This document shows positions 29,171 through 32,893 of a DNA stretch of 32,893 nucleotides, in pieces (position 1 is the first letter of the stretch; the number at the start of each line of letters is the position of its first letter). The notes under the pieces are model-generated. The model made no database searches. It was not told where the DNA came from and was given only the letters and a program-made list of their open reading frames with translations. This DNA is from Anaerolineae bacterium (GTDB lineage Bacteria > Chloroflexota > Anaerolineae > JAFGEY01), in assembly GCA_016929775.1 (NCBI GenBank), contig JAFGIE010000265.1, positions 1 through 32,893 on the forward strand. The letters run 5' to 3'. The position numbers were made by a program, and so were the translations under genes.

Positions 29171-29593
29171 ATGGCAGGCTGTATCTTTTGCGAGATCGTC
29201 GCCGGCAGGCAGCCTGCGAGTATCGTCCACCGCGACGACATCTGCAGTGCGTTCATGGACATCCAGCCGGTCAACCCGGGGCACGTGCTCGTGGTCCCGA
29301 ACGCACACGCGTCCGCATTGGCTGACCTCGACCCAGCGGTGGGCGCACACCTGTTCCGCGTCGCGCAGCGCGTGGCAGCCGCAGTGCGCGTAAGCGGCGT
29401 ACGCTGCCAGGGCGTCAACCTGTTCCTTGCCGACGGGGCTGCCGCAGGACAGGACGTGTTCCACGTCCACCTGCACGTCATCCCCCGCTACAGGGACGAC
29501 GGCTTTGGGTTCCGCTTTGGGCCGGCGTACGGGCGGCGTCCGGCGCGCGGCGACCTGGACCAACTCGCGACACAGATCCGGGAAGCCCTATGA
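29171..29593 (+). CDS. HIT-family nucleotide-binding protein
   Basis: This 140-aa protein has the HIT signature HVHLHVIP (H98, H100, H102) plus N-terminal CxxC (CIFC) and [14 protein letters not shown]. The family hydrolyses nucleotide-linked substrates such as adenosine phosphoramidate or dinucleoside polyphosphates. ATG 29171 follows GGGAGGC. Its stop overlaps an in-frame ATG at 29590 of the next reading frame, but that gene more likely starts at 29635. Confidence 0.94.
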   Translation: MAGCIFCEIVAGRQPASIVHRDDICSAFMDIQPVNPGHVLVVPNAHASALADLDPAVGAHLFRVAQRVAAAVRVSGVRCQGVNLFLADGAAAGQDVFHVHLHVIPRYRDDGFGFRFGPAYGRRPARGDLDQLATQIREAL

Positions 29594-29634
29594 GTGCACA
29601 CCCGGGACACGCGAAACCGGGCAAGGAGAGTGCA

Positions 29635-32813
<3,179 letters not shown>

Positions 32814-32893
32814 GCCTGCTTTCGACACCTAGGGCGGACGTGCTGCAACACAAAACTAAGCCCTGAACCGATGACAATTGAACCTTAACAATC

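Overview
The window is about 33 kb of GC-rich (roughly two-thirds G+C), densely coding bacterial chromosome. It suggests a member of the Chloroflexota, most likely near the Anaerolineae. The reasons are the Thr/Pro 'TPTAT'-type spacers in surface proteins, GT39-type glycosyltransferases with a long C-terminal extracytoplasmic part, the short 'archaeal-like' prolyl-tRNA synthetase, and many lone ORFs of a style common in that phylum. This placement is inference from protein style; no rRNA is present. There are 30 supported protein genes and one tRNA. No gene-free stretch exceeds 300 bases, and I see no CRISPR array, transposase, integrase or prophage gene.

Layout. (1) 1-4148: a tRNA-Leu(CAA) cut by the window edge, then a tight three-gene run of two paralogous membrane-anchored proteins and a GT-C glycosyltransferase. 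(2) 4263-6515: a class II aldolase, then a near-consensus promoter driving a two-TM membrane protein and a YtxH-like protein, closed by a strong hairpin terminator. (3) 6762-16968: eight co-directional genes, mostly tightly packed, behind a recognisable promoter: a sugar-binding lipoprotein, a PHP phosphatase, a DapA/NanA-type lyase, a UroD/MtaA-like protein, a GalU-like nucleotidyltransferase, a 1112-aa kinase/UDP-sugar pyrophosphorylase fusion, and two SDR-fold oxidoreductases or epimerases. I read this as a sugar or sugar-acid uptake and nucleotide-sugar locus of unknown substrate. (4) 17008-19179 (minus): a PEP-synthase-like swivelling-domain protein with no ATP-grasp partner, plus a four-TM protein, behind a strong promoter.

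(5) 19440-21382: an isoprenylcysteine-methyltransferase-like protein, a multi-TM protein and a Nudix hydrolase. (6) 21430-25454: a LytS-type histidine kinase, a LytTR response regulator, then a fusion of a trypsin-like protease with an endonuclease I domain. (7) 25618-32813: a housekeeping-like run of ProRS, signal peptidase I, a VOC protein, an ACT-domain protein, a 2H phosphoesterase, a HIT protein, an SH3 lipoprotein with a 21-bp coding minisatellite, and NAD-dependent DNA ligase.

The two most unusual objects are the kinase-pyrophosphorylase fusion (11821-15159), which mirrors the logic of FKP (fucokinase/GDP-fucose pyrophosphorylase) with a different nucleotidyltransferase family in the opposite order, and the protease-nuclease fusion (23328-25454). 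Functional claims rest on motifs read by eye; no database search was run.
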